Below, piece after piece: positions 38,608 to 51,491 of a stretch of 64,000 nt of DNA (position 1 is its first letter; every line of letters starts with the position of its first letter). The position numbers were made by a program, and so were the translations under genes. The stretch lies in contig CM049409.1 in the NCBI GenBank assembly GCA_026929865.2, positions 15,281,452 through 15,345,451 of the forward strand, in the 5' to 3' direction. The stretch comes from Hyperoplus lanceolatus (lineage: Eukaryota; Chordata; Actinopteri; Uranoscopiformes; Ammodytidae). The notes under the pieces are model-generated. The model saw only the letters and a list, made by a program, of their open reading frames with translations, searched no databases and was not told the origin of the DNA.

Positions 38608-38850
38608 TTTCTCTCCTGTCCAGCCAGTTAAATTGATATCACCTCCACTCAACCATATGGCATGATATATGGTGTTGTGTTGTTGCTGTAAGGGAGAAAT
38701 GGAACAATAGCAGTGTCTGGGCTGGAGAACAAGTGCAGACGGAAAGACAGAAGGAGAAAGGTGGGATAAGCACATAATGAGATGAAGGGTGAGATAGAGA
38801 GTAATGATGAAGAGAAAATAAAAATATGTAAGGACTGGAGTCAGATCTTG

Positions 38851-39590
<740 letters not shown>

Positions 39591-40639
39591 AATATCCCCA
39601 TATCCACATCCCACCACTGCGTCTACAATCCTCAACATTGCCCGTTTCTTTGTGCTTCGTCAAAAGAGCAGCACATCTTTAAACCCCAGTCTGCTTTGAA
39701 ATCTTTGTCTGGGAGAGACCCTGCTTATCCAGTATAACTACCTTTTTTGCCTCACTTAGCATTTTTTTTAAATCAATAAAATAAACAATTATTATTTATA
39801 TATCTCTTAAATTTATATTAGTTGGAAATGTTTCAGCCAGTTGACAGCAAAGTCCGAACACATCTTTATACTGGCATCAGTTTCCCCTGTAGAAATAGCA
39901 TCAGCCATACAATGACTGCTTTTCATTCAGGAGGTACTGAAATAAATCAGAGGTTCAAATAGGCCATCTTTGGGTCATTTATGCATATGGAAAAGGCTTT
40001 GACAATTGATCTTTTGTATATTGTTCTGGATTAATGTTATACCAACAATTTTCAAAGTGAACAGGACAAGAAAGAAAATAAATTGTGAAACAGTTTGGCA
40101 CCCTCTGTGCGTAGTAACATGACAGTAACACAAACTAGAGTTGTCAGTGTCATGTCCATTTTACTTCAGTAGAATGCAGAATACTACTAAATCATGATTG
40201 GAATACTAGAGATACTAACAGTAAACCATTGGATAAAATAAAATGAATAAACCTTGTATTCATTAGCAGCAGACATAAACGATGACAAATGACATGGGTT
40301 GTGGCATTATCCATGTCAGCCAACCTTGTTGCTGTGTTCAGGGTGTAATAGCAGGGGATAATTGCTTCTCAATTATTCATTTTCGCCCCTGCGCTCTATG
40401 GAGAATACCGTCACACAGTCTCTCTATATGTCTTGATCTAATTAGCTAGAGAATAGACGGAGGGGGAGGAAGAATAAAGAGGGGACGGAAAGGGGAACAG
40501 CGGGACACAGAGAGAGATAAACAGAGAGGGGTAAAAGAAAAAGAAGATCAGGAAGAAAGAAATCAAGGAAGGCAATAAACCCAAGTGTGGAAGTCGTGTT
40601 TTGCCTGGAAGCTTTGTAAACACTCTTCAAACAGTATTT
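39591..40639. other. Non-coding; purine-rich near the end
   Basis: 40450-40580 is purine-rich (AGGGGGAGGAAGAATAAAG-like). No coding region or repeat terminus recognised. Confidence 0.45.
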
Positions 40640-41248
40640 GTTGTAGATTATACAGCAGTTGGTTCTGAGCGAGTGATCTGATTGGACGAGAGACCTTCTG
40701 AGCGTTCTGAAAGAGTGCTGATATTAGCGAACAACATCACTCGGACTGTTCACCAAACTGTAGACCAACTGTCAAAATCACTCCGCGGCTCACTGATGAG
40801 CCGGAGCTTCACTTGTGTGTTATCTGTGTGTGTGTGTGTGTGTGTGTGACTCCGGTTGACTGTGGCGAGTCTCTCCCTGTGAGAGGGCATCGCTGCCACA
40901 CACAGACACAGACGGAGACAGTGTGCGGTAGTCGCTCACACTCACGTTACTGAAGACAGCAATAGTGTGTGGAGATAAACTCAGGCTGCTGAATAATACG
41001 AGCGCTGCATAGCTTTAGCCTAGCCTAGCTTTCCCACCTCATTGTATAACGTTACTTCCCCAGGGCCGAAATACACTCATAAACTCTGGGAAATGAAGCG
41101 TGGGGGTTTGGATTGGGCAGCGGACCTTATTACCAACTAGATTAAGATCCGCCGTTCCGTTTCTTTGGTGATTTTTACGGGACATCGGGCCGCCGTGGTT
41201 AATGTTACCAGAGTAAACAAAGCAAGACGAGCTCACTCGCGTAAAGTT

Positions 41249-41261
41249 GTTGCATAGCAAC
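41249..41261. promoter_or_regulatory. X-box-like palindrome GTTGCATAGCAAC
   Basis: One base off the RFX-factor consensus GTNRCC-N(0-3)-RGYAAC. RFX sites mark ciliary and some MHC class II promoters. It stands in the CpG-rich block 0.8 kb from a second site. Confidence 0.4.
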
Positions 41262-41385
41262 GCGCTCCGCTCTGACTGCTGTTGTCGAACTATTTGTGTT
41301 GGCGGAAGCAAATACATTCTTAAATGATTAAAGATCACATTTTAAAGTTAACTTGTGAATTTCAGTTGTAAAACTGCTGTATAAA

Positions 41386-41536
41386 AGCAATAGCACACTC
41401 GAGGTCGCATGTTGTCGGTCTATATCAGCACTGCTGTGTTTCTCTCCGGCACTCGGCCTGCGGCCTCGTGCCTACGACCGAATCACAGCAGTGCTGATAT
41501 AGACCGACAACATGCTCCCTCTCGTGTGCTATTGCT
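41386..41536. repeat. 53-bp-arm inverted repeat with structured loop
   Basis: Arms 41386-41438 and 41484-41536 match at 49 of 53 positions. The 45-nt loop holds a second palindrome (GGCACTCGGCC...GGCCTCGTGCC), so the whole can fold as a branched or extended hairpin. It could be a fold-back miniature element or a precursor-like RNA hairpin; no target duplication was identified. Confidence 0.85.
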
Positions 41537-42051
41537 TAAGTACTTCCTGAGTCTACGGAACTTTCTTTGCATGACTTCAAACATATGTGAATGTGAATTG
41601 GGTGTGTTTGTGTGTTCATCTGATTTTCATTTATAGGCTATGTCTCTGATTAAAGCAGCAACGAGTAACATTTAAATATCTTTTAAACAGCCTCATGTTT
41701 CCTCTCATAATCATAAATTACCTTTAACAGCAAACGAGACCATCTGTGCAAAGAAAGACTTTTTTAAATAGTTTTTATTACTGCATTTGATCTGGTCGTA
41801 CACCCAGTCCGATTTTCGGTTCACGCGTGCATGCTCTATGGTCACATATCCGTATTGGTCGCAGATTTCAGTGCGGCGCAGGAACGCGATTTGAGAAGCC
41901 TATGGCTCCATGTGAGGGAAGGGGAGCGGGAGCCTTGTTTGAGACAGTTGTTTGTTCATAATGACTGATAACGGGGCTGAACCATCAAAGAAAAAAAAGA
42001 AAATGCAATGAAGAAAAGCTAAAAGGGAGAGTGAGAGGCGGGCGGGAGGGC

Positions 42052-42064
42052 GTTGCCAAGCAAC
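42052..42064. promoter_or_regulatory. X-box motif GTTGCCAAGCAAC
   Basis: Fits the RFX consensus GTNRCC-N-RGYAAC exactly with a 1-nt spacer. It follows directly on a GGCGGGCGGGAGGG Sp-type GC run, a promoter-like pairing. Confidence 0.45.
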
Positions 42065-42590
42065 GTATACACAATTTCACGCAGCAAACCTAGACTGCAA
42101 TGTTTACTCCTAAATGAATGAGCGGTAGCCTACTAAAACAAAGTTTACTTTGCCTCACCAGCATCATCAGATGACCATTATTCATCTGAAATAGTCATTA
42201 TTTACAACATAAACACATTACCTCATCGTGATCCATACTAACTAACTGCCATCTCTCGTTCATTCGCTTGGTGTGAGGACACGGACTCGTTCAGCTCCGT
42301 GAGAGGTGACAATGCATCAACTCATTGCAATCAGGTGTGTTTAGCACTTACTGCCATTAGTTGATGCTGTTTCACCCATAGACTCACAGAGCCGAAAAGA
42401 GTCCGGTGCCCTCCACACTTTCAACACACGGACACGCACCATATTGCTTCCTGATTATTTGAATCTTGCACTCCCTGCACGAGCTAGAAAACAGCTTCAC
42501 GACAGCTGGCGCCGTTAAAATACTACCGCTTTTGTTCAAAGGTGTCGCCAACGTGCCGACTTACTCGTAGTGGCTTTAATTGTCAAGTCA

Positions 42591-42623
<33 letters not shown>

Positions 42624-42624
42624 T
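42591..42624. repeat. (CAT)n microsatellite
   Basis: Eleven CAT units at the right border of the CpG-rich block. Confidence 0.95.
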
Positions 42625-44037
42625 TTAAAATCTGATGTTTTTTTTGTTTGCCCGTCACTTCCTTCCAGTTCTTGTGTCAATACTTATATCAGTATATTCA
42701 GTAATTAAAAACAGCAACTTTTATAACACACCAAGCCAATTTGACAACTATCAATTGGGTACTTATTGTTAAAACCTGATAGTTTTTCTTCAGGTGAAAT
42801 AATCCCATACTGTGGATGCTTCAGTGGGAAGATCCTAATTATTGTGTTCATTTCTGGTCTACCATTAAGAAGACGTTGCGCTTCGTCGTCAGAATTTATT
42901 TTATTTAAATCAGGACATGCCATACAATGCATTGTGTTTAGTGCATAAACCTGCCTTTGCTGCACTTCTTGTATGATAGTTAAGCATAGATCGATGCATG
43001 AAGCGCTTTACTGGATAAGAAATCAGCATTTGGAAGAATTACTTTGTTGTCAATGAAAGAGATGTTTGAGGTTGAAGATCCTTTGATACTGTTGTCAACA
43101 GTGAAAATGGTTTTGACGCTGCAATTATTTCCTTTTATTGATCTAAAACACATTTTTAATATTATCATCCTTATCATTTCAGATTCATAGAGAATGCATG
43201 TTAGTTTGGGCCACGCTGCACTGGCATGCTATGTTGTTAGTGCATCTTCACCAGAGCTGACAGGTATATTACAGCATGCTGCCAGTTATGGAAATACAGT
43301 ATATCAGCCTGGAAAACATGGGAGACACACGAAGCACGACTCACATCTTGAAATACGGTATACTGAGGGGACATGAGTTGTCGTGGAAGCAAATACATAT
43401 ACATGTATATAGTTTATCCAGTGTTGTCAGTGTAGGTTGCTGGCAGTGACTTAAAATAACGAAAGGGCTGGAAAAAAGTTTCCCATTTGGAATTGTCTTC
43501 TTCTGCATGTTGAAGTCAACAGTTGGATTACGCTCACTGATATCTATTCTATTCTATTCTATTCTATTCTATTCTATTCTATTCTATTCTATTCCATGAC
43601 CCTCAGTCCCTTCTGATAAATGAAGTGGCCAGTCAGGTTATGCTAATTGATGTCTCCTCTTTCGCTTCCTTCCTCTTTTCTCCAAAGTTCAATTACACTC
43701 ATCCACTGCCATCCATCACTGGAATGAAGCTGGCTGTGGGGCTAAATTAAATGTGCCAATTTCAATTAGCCGACGTGAGGCGGTGCAGGGTGACAGAGGT
43801 GACGGTGGTGGAAATTGGTTAGTGGAGGAGGGGGATTCTAATATGAGGGGGTCGTGGTGGGGATTGAATGCATGGCCGGGTGTATACCAGAACTCTTTTT
43901 CTCCATTTTTTCTTAATGTTTTATGCCAGCCATTTAGGATTTAATGCAGCTTCTTGATCTGATCTGTCAAAAAGTCCTTCTAAATATAGTAAGTGTAGTG
44001 TAAAGCTGCTGTTGCTCCACACATGTCCCATATAACA
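42625..44037. other. Non-coding with a pentanucleotide array
   Basis: 43544-43595 is (TATTC)n, about ten units. 43780-43870 is G-rich (GGTGACGGTGGTGGAAATTGG and GGGGGTCGTGGTGGGG style). No coding region. Confidence 0.5.
43544..43595. repeat. (ATTCT)n pentanucleotide microsatellite
   Basis: About ten uninterrupted units ending at ATTCC. Confidence 0.95.
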
Positions 44038-44199
44038 TACATTCCCCTCCAATAGTATTGGAACGGTGAGGCCAATTCCTTTATTTTTGCTGTAGACTGG
44101 AAACATTCGGGTTTGACACCAAAAGATGAATATGAGACAATATAGCTCAACATTTCACCTTTCATTTCCAGGTAGTATCATCTGGATCCGATACACAAC

Positions 44200-44870
44200 T
44201 TAGAAGATATAATTTTTTGAAAAGGAATGTAAAAATTTTAGGAAAGCAAAAGTATTGGAACAGATAGACTTTAAATAAATTAAAGTGAATAAAACGTAAT
44301 ATTTTGAGGCAAATCCTTTGCTTGCAATAACCGCATCAAGGCTGTGACCCATTGACGTCACTAAACTTTTGCGTTCTTCTTTTGTGATGCTTTTCCAGGC
44401 TTTCACCACAGCCTCATTCAGTTGCTGTTTGTGTTAGGGGGTTACTCTCTTAAGTCTCCTCTTTAGGTAAAATGCATAGGGTTAAGTCTGGAGATTGACT
44501 TGGCCAGTCTATAACCTTCCACTTCTTGCCGCTGATTAACTACTTTGTTGTGTTTTGGGTTATTATCTTGCTGCATGATGGAGGATCTTCCAATCAGTTT
44601 GGTTGCATATTTCCTTAAATTGGCAGACAAAATGTTTCTGTAGACTTCTGAGTTAATTGTGCTGCTGCCATCATGTGTTACATCACCAATAAAGAATAAT
44701 GAGCCCATCCAAGAAGAAGCCATGCAAGCCCAAGCCATGACATTACCTCCACCGTGTTTCACAGATGAGCTTGTATGTTTGGGATCATGAGCAGATTCTT
44801 TCTTTCTCCAAACTTTAGCCTTTCCATCACTTTGCTGAAGGTGCATCTTGACCACAACACAGTAACACAT
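44200..44870 (-). pseudogene. Tc1-like transposase, left arm, disrupted
   Basis: Minus-strand translation gives VKHGGGNVMAWACM, SEVYRNILSANL and MQQDNNPKH, the central DDE region of fish Tc1-like transposases (the second catalytic Asp lies in the QQDN block). The first frame stops at 44463. A second minus frame (44409-44200) carries VVKAWKSITKEERKSLVTSMGH, the C-terminus. The DNA-binding N-terminal half is absent. The PDLNP-type block that carries the third acidic residue is degraded here. Confidence 0.85.
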
Positions 44871-45363
44871 GATGGCAGCAGCAAAATTAACTCAGAAATC
44901 TACAGGAACATTTTGTCTGCCAATTTAAAGAAAGATGCAACCAAACTGATTAGAAGATCCTTCATCATGCAGCAAGATAATTATCCAAAAAAAACTGCAA
45001 AAACAACAAAGGAGTTCATCAGGGGCAAGAAATGGAAGGTTTTAGACTGGCCAAGTCAATCTCCAGACTTAAACCCGTAGAGCATGCATGTTACCTGTTA
45101 AAAAGGAGAATGAAGGGAGTAACCCCCCAAAACAAAGAGAACTGAATGAGGCTGCGGTGAAAGCCTGGAAAAGCATCACAAAAGAAGAATGCAAAAGTTT
45201 AGTGACGTCAATGGGTCACAGGCTTGATGCAGTTATTGCAAGCAAAGGATTTGTGTCAAAATATTACGGTTTATTCACTTTAATTTATTTAAAGTCTTTC
45301 TGTTCCAATACTTTTGCTTTCCTAAAATTTTTACATTCCTTTTCAAATAATTATATCTTCTAA
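44869..45363 (+). pseudogene. Tc1-like transposase, right arm, disrupted
   Basis: Plus-strand translation gives SEIYRNILSANL, MQQDNYPKKTAKTTKEFI and DWPSQSPDLNP, then a stop at 45078-45080 caused by a one-base frame change. The following frame holds EHACYLLKRRMKG (third acidic residue) and, further on, VKAWKSITKEECKSLVTSMGH to the C-terminus. It mirrors the left arm but keeps different changes, so the two arms have diverged since duplication. Confidence 0.85.
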
Positions 45364-45523
45364 GTTGTGTATCGGATCCAGATGTTAATACCTGGAAATG
45401 AAAGCTGAAATGTTGAGCTATTGTCTCATATTCATCGTTTGTTGTCAAACCCAAATGTTTCCAGTCTACAGCAAAAATAAAGGAATTGGCCTCACCGTTC
45501 CAAAACTATTGGAGGGGACTGTA

Positions 45524-47162
45524 TGGGTGCAACATTCTAATTGCAGCTAGATATTTATTGTTATAGTGATAACACCAATAAACACTTGCCAACAACACTC
45601 CAAAAAACACATAAGTTGTCATTTGACTTAACTTGACAATAATACACTAGGGTGTTAGGATGTTAACTTTGTATTTGTCACTTGCATTAAGTTATTAACT
45701 ATCCCTAACCTGCTGTAAAACTGTAAACAATCTAAACAGCAACATATAATGTGTGAGTGTTTCAAAGATGAATATTATTTAACACCACAAGCTTAAAATA
45801 ACACTTGAAGAGGCAGCGTGCAATGGAATGTGATGAAGATCCTTAAGAAAAAAAGTGTGCTGGAAAGAGTAAAACACTGTATGAAACTCCAGATGACAAA
45901 ATGAAAGCAAAGCTTACTGGGGAAAGTAATTCTGGAATGTATTGTGCTGGCTGACCAACCCCTTTCCACAAGGTTTACAAGCTTAATTGAGAATCTCAAA
46001 TCTCGCTGCATGGTGCCAAACCAACACTAAGCAGCCGTCCCAAATTTTGGGACTCAAACATGTCATCAAGTTTCACACAACCGAATATACCCTAATAGTT
46101 TTGCATTGCAAAAAAAAGTGCTACATTAACAATTGTTTCTTCCAAACCGCACAAAAAAAAAGTAATCTGTAGGATTCGATAAATAAACATATGATTCACA
46201 GTCTGCATGTGATAATTCAGTCAGTCATTTGTTGTGTTAATTTGACTTTGTGAAAAAAGAACTAGTTGATCAAATTAGATTTTTTTTAAATCAATCCCTT
46301 AAATTATTTCAGGTGAAAACTGAAGCATGGAAATATAATTATCTAATGTTGAAAAGGTGTGCCACAGCAGCACAGATCCAATCCCAAAATAAAATCAAAA
46401 CAGCCTTCACCTCAGCTTCACGCATGTTGTCAAATAAGCTTGTTTAATAAGCAGCCAGCCAAAGACATTTCTTTGTTAGCATCTTGTTATTAAAGCTGCA
46501 GCGGCATGACGACGGCAATCGGAGGAGTTTCTTTGTGTTGCTGTTCAAGTGCCTCTCACATGATAACTATAACTCGCTGGGCAGCAGACAGGAACGGCTG
46601 ATAAATAATCTCCTCTTTACTGAGGACTGGCAGACAGCCGGGCAGAGGAGAAATAATAATTTTCCCCCTTTTTCTCTTGGTATCCCCAGCAACGGACCTG
46701 GTTTTAGCCGTAACCCCCCCCCCCCCCCCTCTGAAACGGGCTGATACTTTACAGAGAAGTGATTTCAAACTTTTAAACGGTTTCTCTGTGACTTGTATAT
46801 CCTCTAATTGTTATTCATAGCTCTGTCGGGAGAGGAGGAGGATGAGGGAGAGGAGAGAATGAGAAGAGGGGAGCGGGGAATGTGGAGGACAGACTGTAGA
46901 GGAGAGAGGGGGATGGGAAACAGAGGAAAGGAAAGAAGGGCGGATGGGCGGACAGAAGAGATGAAATAGGGGAGAGAAAATGAGAAGAGAAGAAATTAAA
47001 ATGGACACTATCAGATGGCAAAGAGGTAACAAAAAAAACAGAGAAACGTAGAAAGAGAAAAACACAGAAAACAGCAGCAATACGGATAAAGACAAGGAAT
47101 AAGACACCCTCTGTGCCTTTTTTGTCCTTATGAATTGTAATTAATACTCTCTAGACCACATG

Positions 47163-47166
<4 letters not shown>
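45524..47166. other. Non-coding; C16 run and polypurine tract
   Basis: 46714-46729 is a C16 run. 46824-47000 is almost pure purine on the plus strand. No gene or repeat terminus recognised. Confidence 0.5.
46824..47000 (+). repeat. Polypurine tract
   Basis: GA-rich low-complexity stretch of about 175 bp with few pyrimidines, capable in principle of triplex formation. Frames across it on the minus strand are low-complexity Ser/Leu/Pro and not genes. Confidence 0.8.

Positions 47167-47216
<50 letters not shown>
47167..47216. repeat. (CA)n microsatellite
   Basis: Twenty-five CA units, followed by shorter ACGCACACAC variants to 47275. Confidence 0.95.
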
Positions 47217-47218
<2 letters not shown>

Positions 47219-47275
47219 GACTCAAGCACGCATACATGCACGCACACACACACACACAAACACATGCACACACAG

Positions 47276-50200
47276 GCCAACAATTAGGAAAGTATAACCC
47301 TGCCCACGCCCATTTCACAGACTTCCAACCGAGCCACTTTTTGGCTGCAGAGCACTTTTACCAGCTTTCTACCAAGCGATGAACATAGAAGCAGATGGTT
47401 AGGGCATATCAGAGTAATCCTAACACTGCAGTGTTTAACTACTAATTAGTTTTATTTAACCAACATTTGGGGAACCTTATTCAATTATCCAGCTGTACTA
47501 ACTGTGAGAGATAATCAATAATAATTGGATTCTGCTTGTTTGACTGTTTTGCTGTACTTTGGCTTGCTTCCCCAACAGATTTGTTCCAGACGCACTGTTA
47601 CGATCCCAAATTAACCAGCAAACTCTCAAGGTGTTACTGAAAATCTGTTATCAGACAGTGTATGCTAAACTTTGACTTTGATCTGGATCCCGAAGGCTTT
47701 ACTTAACCGTTTATCTGTGTCTTAAGAGCCCTGACTACAGTGATAAATATGAGACGTTACTTTTTCATACACATGCCATAAAATGTGGCTAAACCCTAGA
47801 AAGGTGACTGGATCCTGAGCTTACTGATTACACTCAAGTTATCGATGATTAGGTTAGGCTTCCTTGTCGTTTTCTGTTTCGCAAAAATTGAATTTGTTCT
47901 TCTAACTGAGTGACACTGAAATCAAATCAGAATCACATACATTTTGAAAGCATTTTTCATTCATTCTGAAGTTTCGACCTAACAAATCAATTAGCAATGT
48001 CTTAACTGCAGTTACTGTGTGCCTGAAGCTTCAATGATACACCTTAGAATAAGCTGTCACATTAAACCCTCTGGAGACACCACCATGTGCTCAATTAATT
48101 AAACATTTTCTTTCCTTCTATTGCCTGAACATAAAGCGTACAGTTAAGATAAATTAAGAGGGAGATTTAGATGTTAGGTTTTGGTAACAACAAGTTATAT
48201 TCCAATGCAAGACAATATCATTATTATTTGTATTATTATAAAAACATTTGTTGCAAAAAGCATCGTAACAATATGACTCAAAAGTAGTACAGTACCATAT
48301 GTAGAGCATGACATGAAGTTAGACTCATCCTATTAAACACAATTGATAGACAATTGCTTGATCATTTCAGTCCATGAAATAATTATTTTATGGCATGTGA
48401 AAGGGTTACTTGAATAGGCTACACTATATTGTATTCTTATCTACTGAATGTAGTGCTGCTAGATATTTCTTTCTATTTAATAAAATGACAAATAGTATAA
48501 TTTGCCTCGCCTCATCAGCCCAGTGCGAAAGCATGTTTGTTTTTCCATAAAAGCAGGGCTACCCTGTTGCGGGTGTGCATTAAACTGACGATAATGCGAT
48601 GTCCTCTGGTGATTGTGTGTGTGAAATGTATTTGACCACTGAATGTAGGCTACTGTTGCTCAAATGTTAGCCTCCTGCAAAAACACAAACTAAAAATTAC
48701 CTGCATTGAGATGAGGAAGTTTAAAAGCACTGACCGTTGCCGTTAATAGCTCTGTTAATGACGTCACAGTTAACCGTGTACACGAAAAAATACTTGTCGT
48801 GTAACCGTTTAGACACATTTGTAAACGTTCACACCCCTAGTTTATACGTAGTTCAAGTAAAGTTTAACATTACAGTAAGCAAAATGCTAATTTGTTAGCA
48901 CGTACATGGTGTTTATCATACTAAAATTAGCAATGAGCTTGCAGACTTTTTAAAACTAAAGCGCTCGTTATTTGGCATGTATGGTTGTAAAAGTTTTGGT
49001 AGCTTTGCAGAGGACTATTGACATTAATAATACTTCAGAAGGCCTTCAGAAGGGTATAGCCTGTATATATTACGCTATTTTGGGATGATGAGTGACATTG
49101 GTGTTGCTACCCGGTCTTTACAGGCCTTTGCTGCGGGCACCTCCATTATGGGGCCATACAGTAAAATCAGTGGCAGGATAGACCAACGACAGCCATCAGA
49201 GCTTTGCCTATTCTGTTGGTGTTGGAATGTGCTGTGTCCCTGGTTTGCCATAAACCTCCAGTAAATTATGTAACCATCTGGATGACTGCTTGAAAATTCT
49301 GGTGTGCATTGCCAAAACTAAATTAGCAGTCTCTCTTGGTAAAACTGACAACCAAAGAGGGCTTCAGTGTGCATCAGTGTGTAACCATTAGAAGTAGAGC
49401 AACTCCATGGCCTAGAGGTGAAGTCAAAGTTTTGGAGGCGGATCAGAAAATATGACTTCAAAAGCTTCATTAAAAACATACTAACAAACACTTCACAGTG
49501 CTGGATTAAGAAGGAATTCTCCAATACAGGAGATATAAATTGAAATGTTGAAAACACACCCAATAATGATACAATTTCTTCCTTTCAATGCGCCTGGCTG
49601 GCTGTTTGTTACCCTATTCTTTAATCTGTTTAGGGTCTTATTGTGAGTAATGATGCTATTTGCCGATATGGCTTGTAGCTCGGCCAGCCCCTCTGTGCCC
49701 ACTCTGCATATCCAGCCCATCTGTGAACCACATCAGAGCCCTCACCGATACACACACCAAAACCACTGTCTTCCACACACACCCACACAAACACACAGAC
49801 CTCAGCACATGTACACACATTGCTGCAGCAATCTTTCTCTAAATCGCAGTCGACACAGTTGTCAGCTTTAGCACGTTGGCTAACCAGCAAAGAGGATTCA
49901 TAACACACCAAATTAGCTTTAGATTTAAATTAAAGATCAGTTCATTAAAAATGCATTAAATATGAGTGGGTTCAGTTGATGCTAAATGGAAGAGGGGGAA
50001 GAAATTAATAAAGACTGTCTCTCTTCTATTCCCCCCTTTCCCCTCTGCTTTTTGCCTTTTTTGGCTCCTGCAGTGGGGCATCTGGAATGGCTGAAATGTC
50101 TTGGTTTTGTGTCAGAATCAGTGTTGCATGCAACCATGACGGTTGAGAAGTATCCCTTTAGCCTGTCCTTTCAGTGGAAATACATATTCAGGGCCCGGTT

Positions 50201-51483
50201 GTAGTTCAGATAGGTTTGGGTTTGATCAGAGAGTTTTGACTTAGCCCAATCGTCAGAGGTCAACTTGTTCTCAGATGTGGTCAGATAAGGTCTAATATTT
50301 CAGATATACAGTATATCGACAGCCTGGTTCTGAACCTATTTGTTGCACATTTTAATTCTAGCATAAAGATTTACCAGTTGACTTTGGTGAGAGCCACACT
50401 ATTTCAGAGAGATCATTGCTTTAACTTGACAAACATATTTTCGCAGTATGTGCCCTGGTCTGTGTCTGCACTGCCTTTCTCTGCTCTTCATTCCATTATG
50501 GCAGGCTTTCTTCAAGGCTACAGCAGTCTTATCACAATGCAAGCCAGAGTGAATCCAATAACAATATGGGTGAAAAAAAATTGTTTTCCCTTTACAGACC
50601 TGCCACCTAATGCATGACGATATGATGGGTTGATGAGGTACAGTAAAGGAACAAGAACTAGCTAATAATGTATTTTTCCAGAGAAGACAGGAAGGTAATT
50701 TGTCTGCTGGATTTTGGGACAGAAAAGACAGGAAGGGGTGACAAGTTATTTGCTCACATATATTAGTATTGTGCAGGTGCTGGTGGGAGACAAAATGGTC
50801 ATAACTTTGCAGAAGGTTTCCAGAGATGAAACCGGTCCCAATTATCCACTAATCCAAAGTGTATTCCTGAGGGTAGAAATATACAAAAGCTGATATAATT
50901 TAGATCGCTAATGTTGTATTGGCCTATGTGCAATTTCATAATACATTTTTAAAATGTTGTGATCACACCATCTTGACAGAATCCACATTTGAAATGATAG
51001 ATTTTTATCACTGCTATTTTGATTGCTCCAAGGGGTACACCATCTGGCTTTGTATGAAATTAACCAGGAACATGGACAATTTTCAAAGTTGATGGGCTAG
51101 CTGTTACCTAAAATGTTCAAGTCATAAGCAGAGACATTGCACACATAATTGTATGTAAACTGGAAACCAGCTTCCATTTAAGAATTAGCATACAGAATAA
51201 GGCTTATGATTTAACTCACTTGTCACTAAAGCTCAAATGCATCCTTACTGAAGGTATGAGTATACTCGAATCAGAGTGCTTCTTTGATGGTTGAGAAGTA
51301 TCTGAAACCCCCTCCACCCACAACACTCCAACTTTGCACCTTACATTTTTTGAATCTCTCCGAAATGGACTATGTGATAATCATGTCCACTTCAGGTAGC
51401 ACAATGGAAAAATGTGTGGAGGATAGAAAGTGAGAAGGGTTTGAATTTCTGTCTCAGCCTCTGTTTTTATTCTTTACACAACT
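47276..51483. other. Non-coding, largely unique
   Basis: The sequence ending TTCACACCCCTAG near 48840 resembles, on the minus strand, a hAT-type terminus (CTAGGGGTGTGAACG), but no partner was found. Elsewhere I see nothing: no coding signal, RNA gene or other repeat end. Confidence 0.45.
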
Positions 51484-51491
51484 ATTTCTAT

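Larger units (their letters stand above)
40640..42560. promoter_or_regulatory. CpG-rich block, candidate promoter or CpG island
   Basis: This stretch has clearly more CpG and GC than its surroundings, including CCGCGG, GCGCTC, GGCCGCCG and GGCGGGCGGGAGGG. It contains two X-box-like palindromes, a (GT)12 run at 40825-40848 and a long inverted repeat. No repeat terminus explains the whole block. A short frame at 41962 (M-T-D-N-G-A-E-P-S-K then Lys-rich, stopping after 16 codons) does not continue. It could be a host gene's 5' region or an old CpG-bearing element; orientation is unknown. Confidence 0.4.
44040..45521. mobile_element. Tc1-like fold-back element: two opposed 3' halves
   Basis: The ends CATTCCCCTCCAATAGT and CAGTCCCCTCCAATAGT (right end complemented) are flanked by TA (44038-44039, 45522-45523). 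From each end inward the same sequence follows: terminal repeat, transposase C-terminus, catalytic region. The left arm (44040 to about 44680) is in minus orientation and the right arm (about 44869 to 45521) in plus orientation. The spacer of about 190 bp holds transposase sequence present only once. The 5' half of the normal element is missing and replaced by an inverted second 3' half, giving arms of about 640-650 bp. The TA duplication suggests that it either moved as such or arose after insertion. Confidence 0.85.

Noticed and set aside
43544..43595. Possible CRISPR-like or satellite array
   Set aside because: A plain pentanucleotide microsatellite without spacers.
48760..48840. hAT-like end TTCACACCCCTAG
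   Set aside because: No left partner or target duplication found; mentioned only in the interval note.
49630..49911. 93-codon minus-strand frame with Cys-Val-rich segment
   Set aside because: Driven by interrupted CA-type sequence; not protein-like.
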